From positions 6,014,001 through 6,078,000 of the forward strand of contig NC_064672.1 of NCBI RefSeq assembly GCF_023278565.1: DNA of 64,000 bases. Direction: 5' to 3'. Source of the stretch: Colletotrichum lupini. Taxonomy: Eukaryota > Ascomycota > Sordariomycetes > Glomerellales > Glomerellaceae. Under the pieces are notes generated by a model, which did no database searches, was not told the origin of the DNA, and was given only the letters and a program-made list of their open reading frames with translations. The position numbers were made by a program, and so were the translations under genes. This document shows positions 1-13,585 of this stretch, in pieces. Within the stretch, counting starts at the first letter, position 1. Each line of letters opens with the position of its first letter.

Positions 1-286
1 GTCTAAAGACCTTGACGTGACGCAAAGTGGTCCAGGCTCACGCTGCGTCACACCAAGTTGGTGCTATCGCCAACAACCACGCATTTCGTTGCATGTGACG
101 ACATTGATCTTCAAATCCATCATCACTGCAAGGTAGTAGTAATTCAACACCGCATAGCGGACCCATCGGGCTAATTGATGAAAATGCACTTGGAAATCCC
201 ATGCGCGAGCCATTGTCAAAATTGCGAAAGGGTAGACTCTTATTTACACAGCCACTATGTATTGTAATCTCGGAGCTAGTATACCC

Positions 287-856
287 TTAGTCGGAATCGT
301 CTCCGAGTTGCTCGTCCTCGCCGCCTGTGGACCCAGCAAAAGCTCCAGATGCCTTGCTGAACGCAGCCTCACGCCTCTTCTCAAGCGCCTCAGCATCTCC
401 CTTGATGCTAGCAGGGGCCTTGGAAATCATGACCGCAGAGAGCTCCTTGCCCGCAGCCTCGGTCTTGGTGACGTTCTTCTTCACGAGGCCACCGACCTTC
501 AAGCTCTCGAAGCGAGCCTGGTTCGATACCATGGCATTAAGCTGAGTTTCGGTGAGGTCGGCGATGGTGTTCATCTGGCCCAGAAGCTTCTTGGCCTCAT
601 CTTCGGAGGGAGTGAAGGTCTGTCATTGAATTAGGTGTTAATCCCAGCAGTCGCTTGACAGAGACGAAAGAAAACGGAAACTCACCGAGTAGTCCTTGAT
701 ACCCTTGTTGATCGTGCTGACGATTGAGTTTGACTTGGTGCCCAGCTTGATGGCATCCTTGTAGTTCATGTCATTGCCCTTGCCGAGAATCTTGATTGAC
801 TTGTTGACCTTGCGCTCGATGTCGCTCAAGCTCTTGGAAAGATCGGCGAAAGACAT
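287..856 (-). CDS. HsbA-like small helical protein, 167 aa, 2 exons
   Basis: Two exons (856..686 and 619..287) are joined across an intron 685..620 with a GTGAG donor and a CAG acceptor; the phase is kept and the product is 167 aa. The start MSFADLS is chosen because the longer upstream reading is a low-complexity leader. The protein is hydrophilic and predicted almost entirely helical, with spaced hydrophobic residues, a conserved-looking stretch ISKAPASIKGDAEAL and an acidic C-terminus. The pattern resembles the HsbA / cell-wall galactomannoprotein family. Unlike secreted HsbA there is no signal peptide, so it would be cytoplasmic or exported in an unusual way. The family call is inference from pattern; the gene structure itself is well supported. 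Confidence 0.65.
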
Positions 857-3800
857 TTTGCTGGTTGTGTATTGACTGTGGTCAAAGTTGATCCGGGATG
901 TATTGGTATGTTGCAATGCTGTTGAGATGTGATGGTGATAGTGATACTGTACCAGGGCTTGTTGCAGGCGCAACTGAAGCCTTTTTATGATCCATAGAAT
1001 CAATCATCGTGATTCACATGCCGTTGTTTACCTCGGACCATACACACTTCTGCCCATCCAAAAGGGTAGCTGACCCCTAGAGCATGAACCAAGCAGATCT
1101 GGGGGAGCCCTGAGCTATGACGTGTTCAGAGAGCCTCAGCTTCAAGCGCCCGGCGATTTGGGAGATGTGGCCCAGGGTCTGGCTTCGAAACATGAAACGA
1201 TGCGGAGGCCGCCCAGCGATCCTCCGCCTCTGATGAGCCCCCGGACAGAACCCAGGGAAACTCTTTGATGGGTCCTTTTCCGGCGAGACGTCCCGAAAAA
1301 CAGGTTCAAGACAGAAACTGCCTTTCCCGAAGACAATTATGCGAACGTGAAAGGAAGTGTGATGTGCAGCGGGGACAGGGAAGATGTTGGGCAAGGGTTC
1401 GTCGATCATTCGGCCGGCGGTCAACATGCATCGCTCACGCGGCCGGCGATCGTAGCATTAGTCTTTGGCAACTATTATGAGAAAACATACCGAATCCTAC
1501 CCCACTGTTCCCCCAACGTCGACAATTCGTCGAATTGCCCCAGGTCGTACAGCCTTGTCGTTGTTAGCATGAATTGTTAGTAGGATGCTTCCTTGGCTGT
1601 GGCGGGGCGTGGGTGTTTCTCTCTGTAACCAGAAGCTCACTGCCTCGGCCCACTGGGGACAATTCACGTGGTTTCGCAACTCAAAATTCTCTTGCACGTA
1701 CTTTGTTCAAGTAAACAACACCACGTGCTCGCCGACGGCCTTCTTGACAGTTCACAATACGCAAGGCATAATGTAGTAGCAACATCTAATTTGACAAGCG
1801 TAGCAGCATGAAATGCTGCTGCTTGCCGCCTGTCTGCGCGATGTATCAAAGCTCCAATGGATCTTTATATTCTTAGTCAAGTATGGTCCGAGTCCGAGTC
1901 CGAAGTCCCCTACGTGGCGCACGCACCCATCTCCGAACCATCCTACGCTTTGCGGTTACATCTTGCTTTCGTGCTCAATTGATCGACGTGACAATCAGCC
2001 ACTGTCTCACATGAAGCGATTACGAGGGGAGGCTCTCGAATTCTCATCCATAAGGTTGATGGAACACCGAGCGGAGATATGATTGCGAAGCACTTGAAGA
2101 TGTCAACTCCTTGCACATTCTTGGATTGGTTTCATATCAGGTAGTTGGGCTAGTAGATCGATAGATACTTGGCGTATGGAGAGATGGTCAGGTTGTGAAA
2201 ATTGTATGATTCTTGGAAGTTTAGAACCTTACAAATTCCGATACCTAAAGAATTAGAGAATTAAGTACCTAGATGTTTATTGAAGTTGTTGTGTCATCTT
2301 CCTTGGGAACAGGCTAGAGAAATGTAAAAGGCATCAAAGTATCAGCGGACGGAAGTCTGAGGCTCAGCAACTGAGCTGGTTGAAACTAGCAAGTCGCTTG
2401 AAGGTCTATCAAGCTGTATCCCGGGTAAGCCATAGTGCTGGCAACTTGCTCAGTGGAGGCCCGGGACTTGGGTTAGACATATAAGCTTAAGTAATGTCTA
2501 GTCCAATCCAATTGAGTCATCTTAGACAGTTGAGACATGAGTTAGTTCGACTACTTGCAGTCAGTAGACAAGTCCCCTTAATCTCAAACGTCCTCCTATT
2601 GGTTGCCTAGGTAGTCTGCGCGGAGACACAATCTCAACGGCATGGGAGCGTACTTATAGAAGTCAGCTCCGAGTCTGCAGCCCGCTGTTCTTCCAGCATT
2701 GGATTAATACAGCAGTCGGGTTATGGTGCCGTCAGTCTCCCGGCCCTTGGGTTGTACTGAGGATTCAAAGCAGCCTTACTCTACAGAACAATATGTGAAC
2801 ATGAGATTCAAATTGCCAAACCTCGGGTCTGAAGTTCCACTTCAAAGGCTCAAGGAGAGGTTGGATTATTGAAAGATGATAACTCCAGACCACAGTAAGT
2901 TTCAATGAAATCGAGTTGAGAGAACAAAATTCCACTTTTGCAACTGATTGTGTTGACATATAGCAAGCAGCATCAGTGCGTCTATCTCTACTAAGATCTG
3001 TGCCGACTCTCTTATTTCTAAGTCGTTACCCCACGATGGAGCTGATGTTCGTCCGCGCCGATTTCCGTTTTCGTACTCACGATGCGAGAGCGCTTGGTGG
3101 GGCGATGACCGGGGCCGGGATCCTTTTGTCGGGTGCCGTGGATCGGAGCACGTGCAAAAGTCTGGCGGCGGGGCAGCGAATGCCGGTTTGACCTAGGCCG
3201 GCCGAGGTAATCGACCATTTCGTTGGCTGCATGCAAAAGATGGACAGCCATGCGAGCGCACTGAGCCAACAACATGCGGCTTGTTTGGTGTTCCAAGGAG
3301 TTCATCAAATGATCTTCGAGCCTCGAGTTCTTGCAGCAACTAATTCCATACCTTGTTTGGGTGGTAGAATAGAATTCAGGGCAGTAACCAGTATTGTTAC
3401 GTGACATGCTGCCCTATCTTACGTACGCGATTTGTGAGCCATCACTCACATAGCCCGTATGGAGCCCGATTGTTGGTTTGAGATGCAAGAATCTGGATGC
3501 CATGTTTCGTAATGTGGCATTTAAAACAACTTTTACCGGGTTGCCCCATTTATTTTAATACTATTGGGACCGTAAATGGCTCAATTGAATGCTATAGAGA
3601 CCCTCAAGATAAGGTGAGGCATTCGGTAATGGGAGTCTCGACTGGTGTTCAGTAGAGAAGCTGGAAATTCATGAGTTAATGGGCCGAATGTAGCTAACGT
3701 TCGTTTCTTGGAGATGTAATGCACTCGGAAAAAATCATAAGAGTATCATTCATGTATTGCGTTGATACCGTCTACTTTCTTCAATACAGCCCAGACGTGT

Positions 3801-4340
3801 CTAGCAATTCCCAACGACCCCGTATAGTATGATATTCAGGATTCATCTGCGAGATCTGGAAGCCCCGATAACCCCGAAAGACCCCTTGCGGCATGTATTC
3901 TGCCGTAAGGTACCTTAAGTTCAAGTTAAGTACATGTACCTTTAACCTAGCATATAACTTTGTCTCGGCAATCCGCAACATCATGATGCACTGAAGCGAT
4001 GTTTAAGTCGCAGAAACTCTCATCGACTGCCAAAACTCATTTCAGTTCGATTTTGGTGGTAGGGATGAGATGCAGAGTTTCGCGTTGCCACGGTCATGTT
4101 GAGGACAGTGAACCTGGATAGTCGGTACGGTGCTGTGCTCTGAGAACCGAATGCGGTGAAGGTCATTGAGCTTTCTCGGTAAGACTTTTGTCATGAGACG
4201 GGAGACCCGCATAGCCCAGTACTGTGCTCTCATGAAATGTTGCTGTAGTGATCTTGGGATGATATGGGGTTCTATTCCGAAGACTAGGTCTCGCGAAGGT
4301 TACTAAGTAACCCAGAGAATGATATGTTGTTGAGGTTGCG
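857..4340. other. Intergenic, no supportable gene
   Basis: About 3.5 kb of moderately AT-rich DNA. Reading frames on both strands are short, lack recognisable motifs and cannot be chained across good splice sites. I see nothing I would annotate here apart from the promoter that must lie just upstream of 856 for the leftward gene. Confidence 0.5.
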
Positions 4341-4589
4341 TTAAGGGAAGTTGACGTGGATTCCTCGATAGTTGGGAGAGTCGCCCCAAAACCCGCGGGG
4401 CCTGCGGCCGTTGAAGTCTTTCCAGTCCCTTCTATACTCCTTCATCTTTTCCTTCTTTCTCTTCTCTGATACTCCGCGTTCCAGAAGGGCGTACCACTCG
4501 AGTTTCTGGGCCATTTCGAGGCTGGCGACATCTCTCTCCTCGATGGCAGCCTCGGAAGGAGTGAGTTCTCTGGAGCATCCGCAACCCAT
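4341..4589 (-). CDS. 82-aa protein with N-terminal MGCGCS lipidation motif
   Basis: A single-exon frame of 82 aa. The N-terminus MGCGCSRE fits the eukaryotic N-myristoylation consensus (Gly2, Ser at position 6) with Cys3 and Cys5 available for palmitoylation, so the product is predicted to sit on the cytosolic face of membranes. The rest is highly charged: residues about 12-30 are acidic/helical, and 37-55 are very Lys/Arg/Glu-rich and likely a helix. The C-terminus is GRRPRGFWGDSPNYRGIHVNFP-like, rich in Gly, Arg and aromatics. I recognise no named family. Small myristoylated proteins of this sort are common but poorly studied in fungi. The coherent composition and lipidation motif argue for a real gene; expression is unproven. 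Confidence 0.55.
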   Translation of the reverse strand: MGCGCSRELTPSEAAIEERDVASLEMAQKLEWYALLERGVSEKRKKEKMKEYRRDWKDFNGRRPRGFWGDSPNYRGIHVNFP

Positions 4590-7500
4590 TGTGATGAGTG
4601 ATTTGTATGTTAGAGGGATGAGTGAAGAATGGTTGTTGCGGTGGTTATAGATGTGAGGGAAATTGGAACCAATGACCAGCTGCGTTGTGAGAATATGCTG
4701 ATCGGATTGCTGGTGAGGGACGGGACAGGAGCTGAGGATTGGTGCGAAGAATCGGCCAGGTTATGTGAGTGAGAGGAATGGGTGGTTTAGCTGGTGAGCA
4801 TAGATGAATGCCAGCAGAGGTGCCTTCGACTTGTACATCCTGGAAGAGCAATCTCCGTAACCTGTATGGTAACGATTCTCCCTCATGGTGTCCATGAGAG
4901 TGCCCACTTTCCAAAGACGTTGTCAACTTTGTTCACCATGGGAAAGAAAGGAGACAAGGTTGTCAGGCAGAAACCCGGAGTTCTGGCCATGGCAAAAATC
5001 CGCATCTCTTTGCGCAGTGTTAGTGAAATTCGCTGCCAAGCATCTTTTGGCTTCATTGCCCGGATGTCTGTCTCAATTGTGTGAGAGATCTTGTCAACAG
5101 TAAGGCTTCTCTTGTGAGTCTTGTCTTCTCTTGGCATGACCTTCCTGTACACAGCCTATGACACTTGCTACAATGCTTCAAAGTCTGATGAACAAAGAAT
5201 ATTCGTTGCAGTCATTTTGCCTATGTCACAAGAACTTGATGGCAGTGAGAAAAGGACTCATCTAGACGCTCTCACATTCATCACGAAGAGCCCTCCGGTA
5301 CCCTACCTTGATAAGCCCGACCACTCAAGTGGACAGTTAGACCTGCGCCCCTACTGACATCGGGCCAAGGGAGACAGGTTTGGCGACAGGCAAAGTAGTA
5401 CAGGACAAACGCAACCCTGATAGCTTGAATACCGTTGCTTAGGGGTAATTCTGAAGGCTTCGACCGTAAAGCTATGAATTAGCTTGGAGAAGAGGCCAGT
5501 AGTGCCGGAGATACGTGCAAACATCAAGTTCTCAGCGGCCAAGCTGAAGCTTATCCCACGTGCAGGTCTTGCAATGACCATCCGCAAGGTATCTTGTTAC
5601 TCAGAAGCAGTTGAAGTATTATAGAAGTCTTCTTATGAAATTGACTAGTAGCCTCAGAGCGTGTATGAAGGGGCAGAGTTGTAGCGTACCAACTACTTCT
5701 ATTACACTAACAGCGGAATGGGAACAACAGGAAGGTGTGCGTCTCTTACTCAGTAGACAGGAGACGAATAAAGTGTTAATCCGAAATCATTTCCGCTATA
5801 ACCTCGCGTCAGAAGAATTCTTCATAGTCGAAAGGCGGAGAAAATATTTAGATCTTTGTGTTATCGCTTCTTTGTAGTTGATGCGATATTTCGATTCCTT
5901 GAGCACCCCAACTGTAACTCGAAAAATAGCAAACGTATCTTGCGCATAAAATATCGACACCAAAGATGAATCCTATTAGTTTTTCCTATCCTTCATGGCT
6001 TCAGGTACATGAAGCTTTAGATACTACTCTCAGTCCGAGAGCCCCATGAGAGATCGCGCTAAAACATCTCAGCAGACAATATTCAGCAATGGAATCGTGT
6101 ATCTCATTTATTTGACTGTCGCATGGATCTCGGGTTTATCAAGCAGTCATTCGCCTGAGGCACTGCTATATTCCCAATCGACGAAGTCAATCTGTATGAA
6201 TCCCCGCCACGAACCAGATGAGAGCTACCAGTGCTCAAACTCGATGATCATACCATATATTGGAACACACATCTTGCAAACTGCGTGAGGATGTAGAATG
6301 AGCGGAAGACATCACTATCTTAGAAAACAGTGTACTGTAAAGCCGAAGCATGTTTGAAGCGATTGGCCAAGACAATGCAGCCGCTCATTAATAGAAGCAT
6401 CCTTCAGTACATTGAGGAAGGTCAGATTGAACAATTATCCAGCGACGACCAGATAATCTATTGCTTCACGGTGGCTAAATGGAAAACGTAGCTGCAGAAT
6501 TTGGCGGAGGCGAACAAACATGGCCACGTAAATGATTGAAAGAAGCAGAAGTCTTAGCTAGAATGTTGCCATTCAGCTTCACGATTGGCATGCGCAACGT
6601 TACGTGAATCATGGTTGAATGTGGTTGGGCTGTTAGTGCAGGCAGATAGGTACGCACTAGTCTTGAATCCTTCACCAGATCACTGTCGAGGCTCGTATAC
6701 CTGCCCTTTCGGACGAGACTGAGCTGAACGGGTAGAAACCGGTCCGATCAAATGTGTCTCGATCCTGCAACCACCAGCAGGAGGTCGGCTGCGTTACCAA
6801 CGGCTTGCCTCGGCCGAGTGGATTGTGGCGGCTCCTAAAGGGACCTAATATGTCATAGATCAGCTCTCAGATGATAAGGACTAAGCTGCCATTCGTCTGA
6901 GCAGGTTCGCCCGAACTAACGCCTCTGCCGTCTCTTATCCCGACTTCCAACATACTTGTACGCCCCGCAACTCGCCATTAAGTGTTAACCGTGCCTATAG
7001 ATACGACATGTCACCGAGAGGCAAGGTGTCGCCCACAAAGTGAGTGCGTCGGCTCCATCAAGAGACCCAGAGGGAGAGACCCAGCGTACCAGCCTGGCGG
7101 AAAGCTGCGTGGGGTTGATGAGTGACCACAGGCTGGGATTCCCTATCTCTGGGTTTGCCTGCTACCGCTTGCCAGATGGCCAATGGGAAAGACCGAATTT
7201 CTTGCAATCATCAGGACATGCCATACTTCTTTGGTTCTTTAGCTGACCTTCTGCAGGGCGGTCCACAAGGCTAGGTAGGCCGCATGCTTTCCTGGGATGT
7301 CACTCACCTACCCGAGATACCGAGGAGACGCTGCAGCCGTCCGGATCAGAATGCGCGCTGGCTGCCCACCCCGCAGAAGATATTCTGGAATAAGGGTTCG
7401 GCGGCCGGGTATCACGGATGGAGCTCTCGCAACCTTTTTCGCCATCTCGCATGCCCATGTCCCGGAAACCACGCGAGGTGGTGGCCAAATCCATCCATTC

Positions 7501-10233
7501 AATTTCTAGGTTGCCCACATCAACAAGCCCATGTCTGTTTGCCGCATTGAAAATCATTACCAGTTATGATATGAAATTGCTGTGTGAGGAAGAAGGCATC
7601 TCCAGGCGGCATTGATGAATGCTTGAATAAGCACAAATTATTCCAATTTAATTGTTTGGCTGTCGCCCAGGGTGGTGGGCAGTCGTGACACCGTGCCACT
7701 GCGCGCCACGCCGTCTTTTCCAGCCAGCGGGGACCTGGGGAAATGACAGGAACTTTACGTACGAGAATCCGTAATTCCAGTCGTTCTCGATAACCTTAAA
7801 CTGCTACCGAGGCGCTGGAGAATCTGTCGCAAATAGACTGGGAAAAAAGGGCATCAGTAATCGATGTTGCGGCGGTTTGTCAGGCGTAACATATCGCTTG
7901 CCTTCCTGTTTGTTCCTTCGCGTGATGTTTGCTCACCAAGTTTGTCCAAATGCTGTCCGCTGTGCTACAGTGAGAAAGACGGTGAGACAGTTGAGTGAGA
8001 AAGGATGCCGAGGTTGCTGCCGAGTCAGTTGCGCCGATTCGCTGTTCCTGGATAGATGTGCTGAATGAATGACATCTCCCATCTTCATCGCCAACGCAGG
8101 AATACCGATACAATCAAATCTGACCACAACCGCATTTCCAAGGTCCTTTTGCGCGAGACTATCGTGTGGGGCGAAGGTCACCCATCAGGAAAGTCTCCAA
8201 GCGCAGTCGGACGAACCAACCCTCTCCAGCAGCTCGGATCCTAAGCGGCAGGCATCCTTCAACCGTGTCAACCCAGAAGGGCGCGCCTACGGAGCACAGA
8301 GGGACGTTTGTCACGCCTTCAGAGGGGCCATTTGCGGAGGGAACGAAGGGGTGGGAGGGGTCTCAGGAACTTTTTGTTCATCCACTTGTGTCCAGAATGC
8401 TCAACTTGTCAGTGCTTGTGTCATTAACCTGACAGCCTCGAAGCCAACTCGACGCAATGATTGGCCTTGCTGCCGACAAACCATGACATGGGTGGCATCA
8501 TTTGCCGTCTCTTCCGACGTCCTTCCCGAAGAGTGCAGATTGTCGCTCTGTTCCCGCGTCTCTGAGTGGCCAGCAGAGTCGGAACTCGCTTCTCCAGCTA
8601 CTCTCGCGTGCCTTTGCAGGGATTCAACTCGGGTGATTAACTGAGAAAGTCTTGGCCTCGAAGGCTTGAGGGGGGACAACCGCGCTAGACAGGCATCATC
8701 CTCGGACCCCAAGGTCCCTTTGCTATCGGCAGATCCACTGAAAGCAGGGCCCTTTTGCATTGAACGACTTTTTGTCGGAGGAGTGGCGACGCGGGTTGGC
8801 TAGCTCGCAGCCACCAACGCGTTGGTCTTGTTGCCCTTTTCCTCCTTTTGGCTCTAGCGGTCGAGCCTGGGGTACGACTTGCAGCTTCTGGCGATGCTTC
8901 CCACGCTTCCCCGACCTTGGCCACCCGTCTTGGACATTGCTTGAGTTGCTTGAGATGTGCTTGGCTGCCAATTTCTCTGCCACACCCGGCGACGCCATGC
9001 CCTCCCGCGGTGACTACCTGCTCTTCTCGTGCTTGGCGCCCAGCCCCCTTGGCGATCGATCAGCAAGGCGGCTCTTTGAATGGCCTGTTGAGGGCGGAAC
9101 GACTCACCTCGATGCCCTCAGTCAGCTCTCCGGCTCCTGTCAGTCTGACAACCCCGACGTTGTGCGCCCCATGTCGTCAAATAAGTGTGCAACTTTGGCG
9201 GCTGGAAGATGGGAGGCGGCGGTGGCCGGCGGCACGACGGCGGAGGAGGGTAGCGGGATGGATCAATTGCCAACGCCCCAACGCCATTCCCGCTCAAACG
9301 GCGCTCAATGGCCCTGGCCTAACCATCGAATGACAAAAGGCCTCTTGGTCATTTCTGGGAGGCGGACAGACTCCGCGACCGCACCGTCGAACAGTACATG
9401 AGTACCTAATTTGCTCCAGTCACCGAGAGAGGCCTATCAGGGGGTGGAGAAGAGACGGGCGGAATGTGTCCACCCCCAGAGCACCCCACCACTCCCACAA
9501 TCCAGCCCGTTCCTCCTCGAACTGCTAGGTAGTTCGTTGCCTGCAGTTCTTCGGGTGGTCCTCATCTGCGAGGATATCGAAGTATCGAACGCGGGTTGGC
9601 GGGTTGGTCGGTTGACTCTCTGTGCCGTGGTATCCTATCAAACGGCACGATCACACCTCTTACGAGCAACCAGAACCGTCCCTTCCCACCCTTCTAGACG
9701 GTGGCGAGGAAGGATAGACCCAACAAGAGTCCTCTCGAGACGAACGATTGGTGCATATCAGGGGCGATTTCGTTTATCGGTCACGTCAGTGCGTCTGTCA
9801 AGGACAAGCTACCGCCCGTTCCACGGCTCCAGGTGTGTGTACTCCATAGGAGACACACACACCCTCTCGTCCAAACAAGCTTCCGCTTGCATCCAGCGCA
9901 ATATCTACATAGTAGCCTTTTCGTATCGCCCGATACTCCTCCAGGGGTTGGCCCGCTTCGCCCACGACTGACTCCATTAGGCAGGTCAATATCTCGGCCC
10001 ACTGGTCGCCGATATGGCAACCGATCATGGAGTCCATCAACGAGGCCCTGGATGTGCGACGCATCTAAATACTACCCGACGCGCTCACCCTCGTCGTGCT
10101 CGATTTTGGTTTCTTCAGCCCACAAGCTCTACGACCAGAGATTCCCCCCTTTGAGTTCCATTCTTTTGAGAACTCAGGGTGCAACCCGAACGCAACACCA
10201 ACCCGGTAACCAGTACCTGAAAGACTGCCAACC
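4590..10233. other. Long intergenic region upstream of the OPT gene
   Basis: 5.6 kb without a convincing gene. From about 7.0 to 10.2 kb the sequence becomes GC-richer and shows overlapping long frames on both strands (for example 8069..8644 and 8760..9401 on plus, 8401..8760 on minus). Their translations are low-complexity and Pro/Ser/Arg-rich and carry no domain. I read this as the long promoter and 5' leader of the OPT transporter gene. The last several hundred bases before 10234 contain CT-rich tracts, which are usual in filamentous-fungal promoters. Confidence 0.5.
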
Positions 10234-12797
10234 ATGGCCTTCAGCAAGCGGAGGGGCAAGGTCGGAGAGCGGCCCATCGTGGTCGACGCCGTCTCGACCG
10301 GCGTCGATGCCAACGGTCTCGAGACCGTCAACCCCGAAGCCGAACTCAAGAAGTTCAAGAAGATTCACAAGTGGGATCCCTTTTTGGACATTGACAAGCT
10401 CGATGCCGCCGACGCCGCCGTCCAGTCTGGTGACTACGAGAAGGAGGCTGCCGTTGAGGCTGCTCTCCACGAGGACTCTCCCTACCCCGAGGTCCGCGCT
10501 TCGGTGAGTTTGTTCAACGTCCCGAGTCGAGCAACGGGCGTCATGACTAACAAGCTCAGGTTCAACCTTTTGACGATACCGAGCTGCCCATCAACACTAT
10601 CCGCGCCTGGTCGATTGGTGCCCTCATGTGCACAATCATCGCCGCCTGCAACATTCTCCTCGGTCTCCGTCGCTCACCCATCATCATCACCTCCACCGTG
10701 GTGCAATTGATCTCCTACCCCCTCGGCTGCTTCTGCGCCAAGGTCATCCCGGAGATGAAGTTCAACCTCTTCGGTCACGAGCTCAACACCAACCCCGGTC
10801 CCTTCAACGTCAAGGAGCACACCATCATCACCATGATGACTGCTGCCGGTGCCACCGCCAGTTACGCCATTGATATTCTCCTCGCCCAGGAGATCTTCTA
10901 CAAGCAATACTTTGGCTGGGGCTTCCAGATTCTGCTCATTATCTCGACCCAGGCCATGGGTCTTGGTATCGCCGGTATCCTGCGTCGCTACCTCGTCTGG
11001 CCCGCCGCCATGGTCTGGCCCGCGACCCTCATCACCACCACCGTCATGCACTCACTTCACGACCACTCATCCTCAGATCCCGCCCTTACCAACGGCTGGA
11101 GGATCGGTCGCTACAAGTTCTTCCTCATTGTGGCTGCCGCTACCTTTGTCTATGAGTGGATTCCTGAAGTGTTTGCTCAGTTCCTGCAGATCTTTACATT
11201 TGTCTGCTGGATCGCCCCCAACAACGTTGTCGTCAACCAGGTCTTTGGTGGTCAGACTGGTCTCGGTCTTATCCCCATCTCCTTTGACTGGAGTACCATT
11301 TCCGGTTTCTTGCTCTCTCCCCTGCAGACCCCGGCTTTCGCCATCGCCAACGTCGGTGCCGGTATCATCATCATGATGCTTGGCTGCATCGGTCTTGCTT
11401 GGGGCGGCCCCGAGTTCTACCGCTACCTCCCCATCAGCGCCAACTCCAACTTTGACCACTTTGCTCAGCCGTACAACACCAGTCGTATCTTGACTCCCGA
11501 GTTCACCTTCAACGAGACTGCCTACAAGGAGTACTCTCCTCTCATCTTGGGTCCTGCCTTCTCCCTGTCTTACGGCATGGGTTTCGCTGGTCTCATCAGC
11601 ACCCTCGTTCACGTCGGTCTCTTCTACGGCCGCGACATCATCGACCGCACCAAGTCTGCCTCCAACGAAGAGGCTGATATTCACCTCAAGCTCATGCGCC
11701 GCTACAAGGAGGCTCCCGAGTGGTGGTTCGCGACCATGTTCGCTGTCAGCTTCGCCTTTGGTATGATCGCATCCCAGGTCTGGAACACTCACTTGACCTG
11801 GTGGGCCTACATCATTTGCATCATCATTGGTGCCTTCTTCATTCTTCCCGTCGGTATCATCCAGGCTGTCACCAACCAGCAGACCGGTCTCAACGTCATC
11901 ACTGAGATGATTGTTGGTTACATGACGCCCGGCCGCCCCGTCGCCATGATGCTGTTCAAGTCTTGGGGTTACATGCTCTGCTACAACGGTCTCCAGTACG
12001 TGTCTGACATGAAGGTCGGCCACTACATGAAGATTCCTCCTCGCACCATGTTCGCTGCCCAGACCTTCGCCGTCGTTTGGCTGTCCCTTGTCCAGATTGC
12101 CTCTTACAACTTCCTCCGTGGTAACATTGACGGCGTCTGCACTTCCCATCAGGCCCAGGGTCTCACCTGCCCCAACGCTCGTACTTTCTACAATGCCAGT
12201 GTCATCTGGGGTGTCATCGGTCCCCGCCGCATGTTCGGTGCCGGCCAGCTGTACTCTTGGGTCAACTACTTCTGGCTCATCGGTGCCATCTGCCCCGTCA
12301 TCCAGTTCTTCCTCGCTCGCCGCTACCCTCGCAGCATGCTCCGCTACGTCTTCTTCCCCGCTATCTTCGGTGCCGCTGGTATGATCCCTCCTGCCACCAC
12401 CTGGTGGTTGGGCCAGTGGGTTATTGTTGGTCTCATCTTCAACTGGTGGGTTCGCAACCGCTTCTTCGGCTGGTGGAGTAAGTCTTTCCCCTGTGGAGTT
12501 CGTTCTCATGTCACTCACTAACCTGCTTCGCAGCCCGCTACAACTACGTTCTGTCTGGAGCCCTCGATATCGGCACCGCTCTTTGCATCGTCATCTCCGG
12601 ACTTGCTCTGGGTCTTTCAAACACTGAGTTCCCCGAATGGTGGGGGAACACTATCGCGGTATTTCAGTCCCACTTTTATTCTAAATTGTCCAATCAGCTA
12701 ACTGGTGATATAGAACAACAACCTGGACGCAAACGGCGCCGCTGTCACGAAGATCCTACCCGACGATGGATCCACCATTGGACCTACCCACTGGTAG
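10234..12797 (+). CDS. OPT family oligopeptide transporter, 798 aa, 4 exons
   Basis: Exons 10234..10503, 10560..12477, 12534..12658 and 12714..12797 join in phase to 798 aa, the usual OPT length. OPT proteins import small peptides (and in some cases glutathione or siderophore-like ligands) with protons at the plasma membrane. A hydrophilic N-terminus of about 100 residues precedes a dozen or more hydrophobic segments. Family signatures are visible: NPGPFNVKEHT near residues 168-178 and KIPPRTMFAAQ in the second half. The protein ends in a short hydrophilic tail, DGSTIGPTHW. All three introns have GTGAGT/GTAAGT/GTATTT donors and AG acceptors. Codon use is strongly C-biased at third positions, suggesting high expression, and this also explains long antisense frames. 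Substrate cannot be told from sequence. Confidence 0.95.
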
Positions 12798-13585
12798 TTT
12801 GGTAGGAAGCATATATGCGGGTGGAAGCATTGTGTTATGTACATACATTATGAGAACTATGTCGATTGAAGCTACAGTGATGCCTTGTAGCCTATTTTAA
12901 TATACATTGTTACCAATGATAATCCATGATCGGTAGACTTCTATCATGCTGTAGATGAACATCTCCCGCAGAATCGGGCGGAGGCTTGTTGGATTCTCCC
13001 TGAGATATACACTGACTCTGAGTCGCAAACTCTCAAGTTGGACGGCCGCCACGAGTGACGACTGGGCGTAACCATTCAACGCATTGACCTGTCCCCTGGT
13101 TTTTCTCATTCTGTGATAACACCTGCGCTTTTCCAATGCCTCCAATTATAGAGAAAGCTGTAAGAAACATTATGCGGAGAGGTAGTTGTTTAATGTCAGC
13201 TGCTTAGGTCTGCATCAGTCTGGTCACTCCGGTCCTCGGTGGCGGCTATGAGATCATCGCAGCGATGGCCTTCGGCAACGAGGAGCAGAGAAGTTCCCGG
13301 CTCTTCATAATCTAGTGATAGGCTTGTTCATTCACCAAAAGCAGAAAACGAGTAAAGCTGGGCGAGAATGAAGTTGTGAAGCTGAGCCAGTGTGTCGACC
13401 TAGTTTCTGTCACAACTCACACGTGACGCGGGGTGTGTTCCATCATCATTACGTTTTATTGCACTTTTCGCCATATCCTCCGTTCTTATACTCAGCCGTA
13501 AGAATGCGGGGTACTCACAAAGGTTAACGTGGTCCAGCTTACCAACAACGCTTTCTCATAATAGCGACGGCTATTCACAATCAGT
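12798..13585. other. Intergenic between OPT and BTB genes
   Basis: The 3' region of the OPT gene and the upstream region of the BTB gene. No frame, repeat or RNA gene stands out. Confidence 0.5.

Noticed and set aside
4883..5152. 89-codon minus-strand frame (MYRKVMPRED...)
   Set aside because: Somewhat protein-like but no family, and no splice partner upstream or downstream.
8069..9401. Plus-strand frames of 191 and 213 codons
   Set aside because: They overlap other frames on both strands, are rich in Ser/Pro/Arg/Trp without domains, and lie in the GC-rich OPT upstream region.
11073..12518. Long minus-strand frame opposite the OPT gene
   Set aside because: Its translation is Asp/Glu/Gly/Val-rich low complexity, as expected from reading C-biased codons in antisense; the plus-strand OPT protein is unmistakable.
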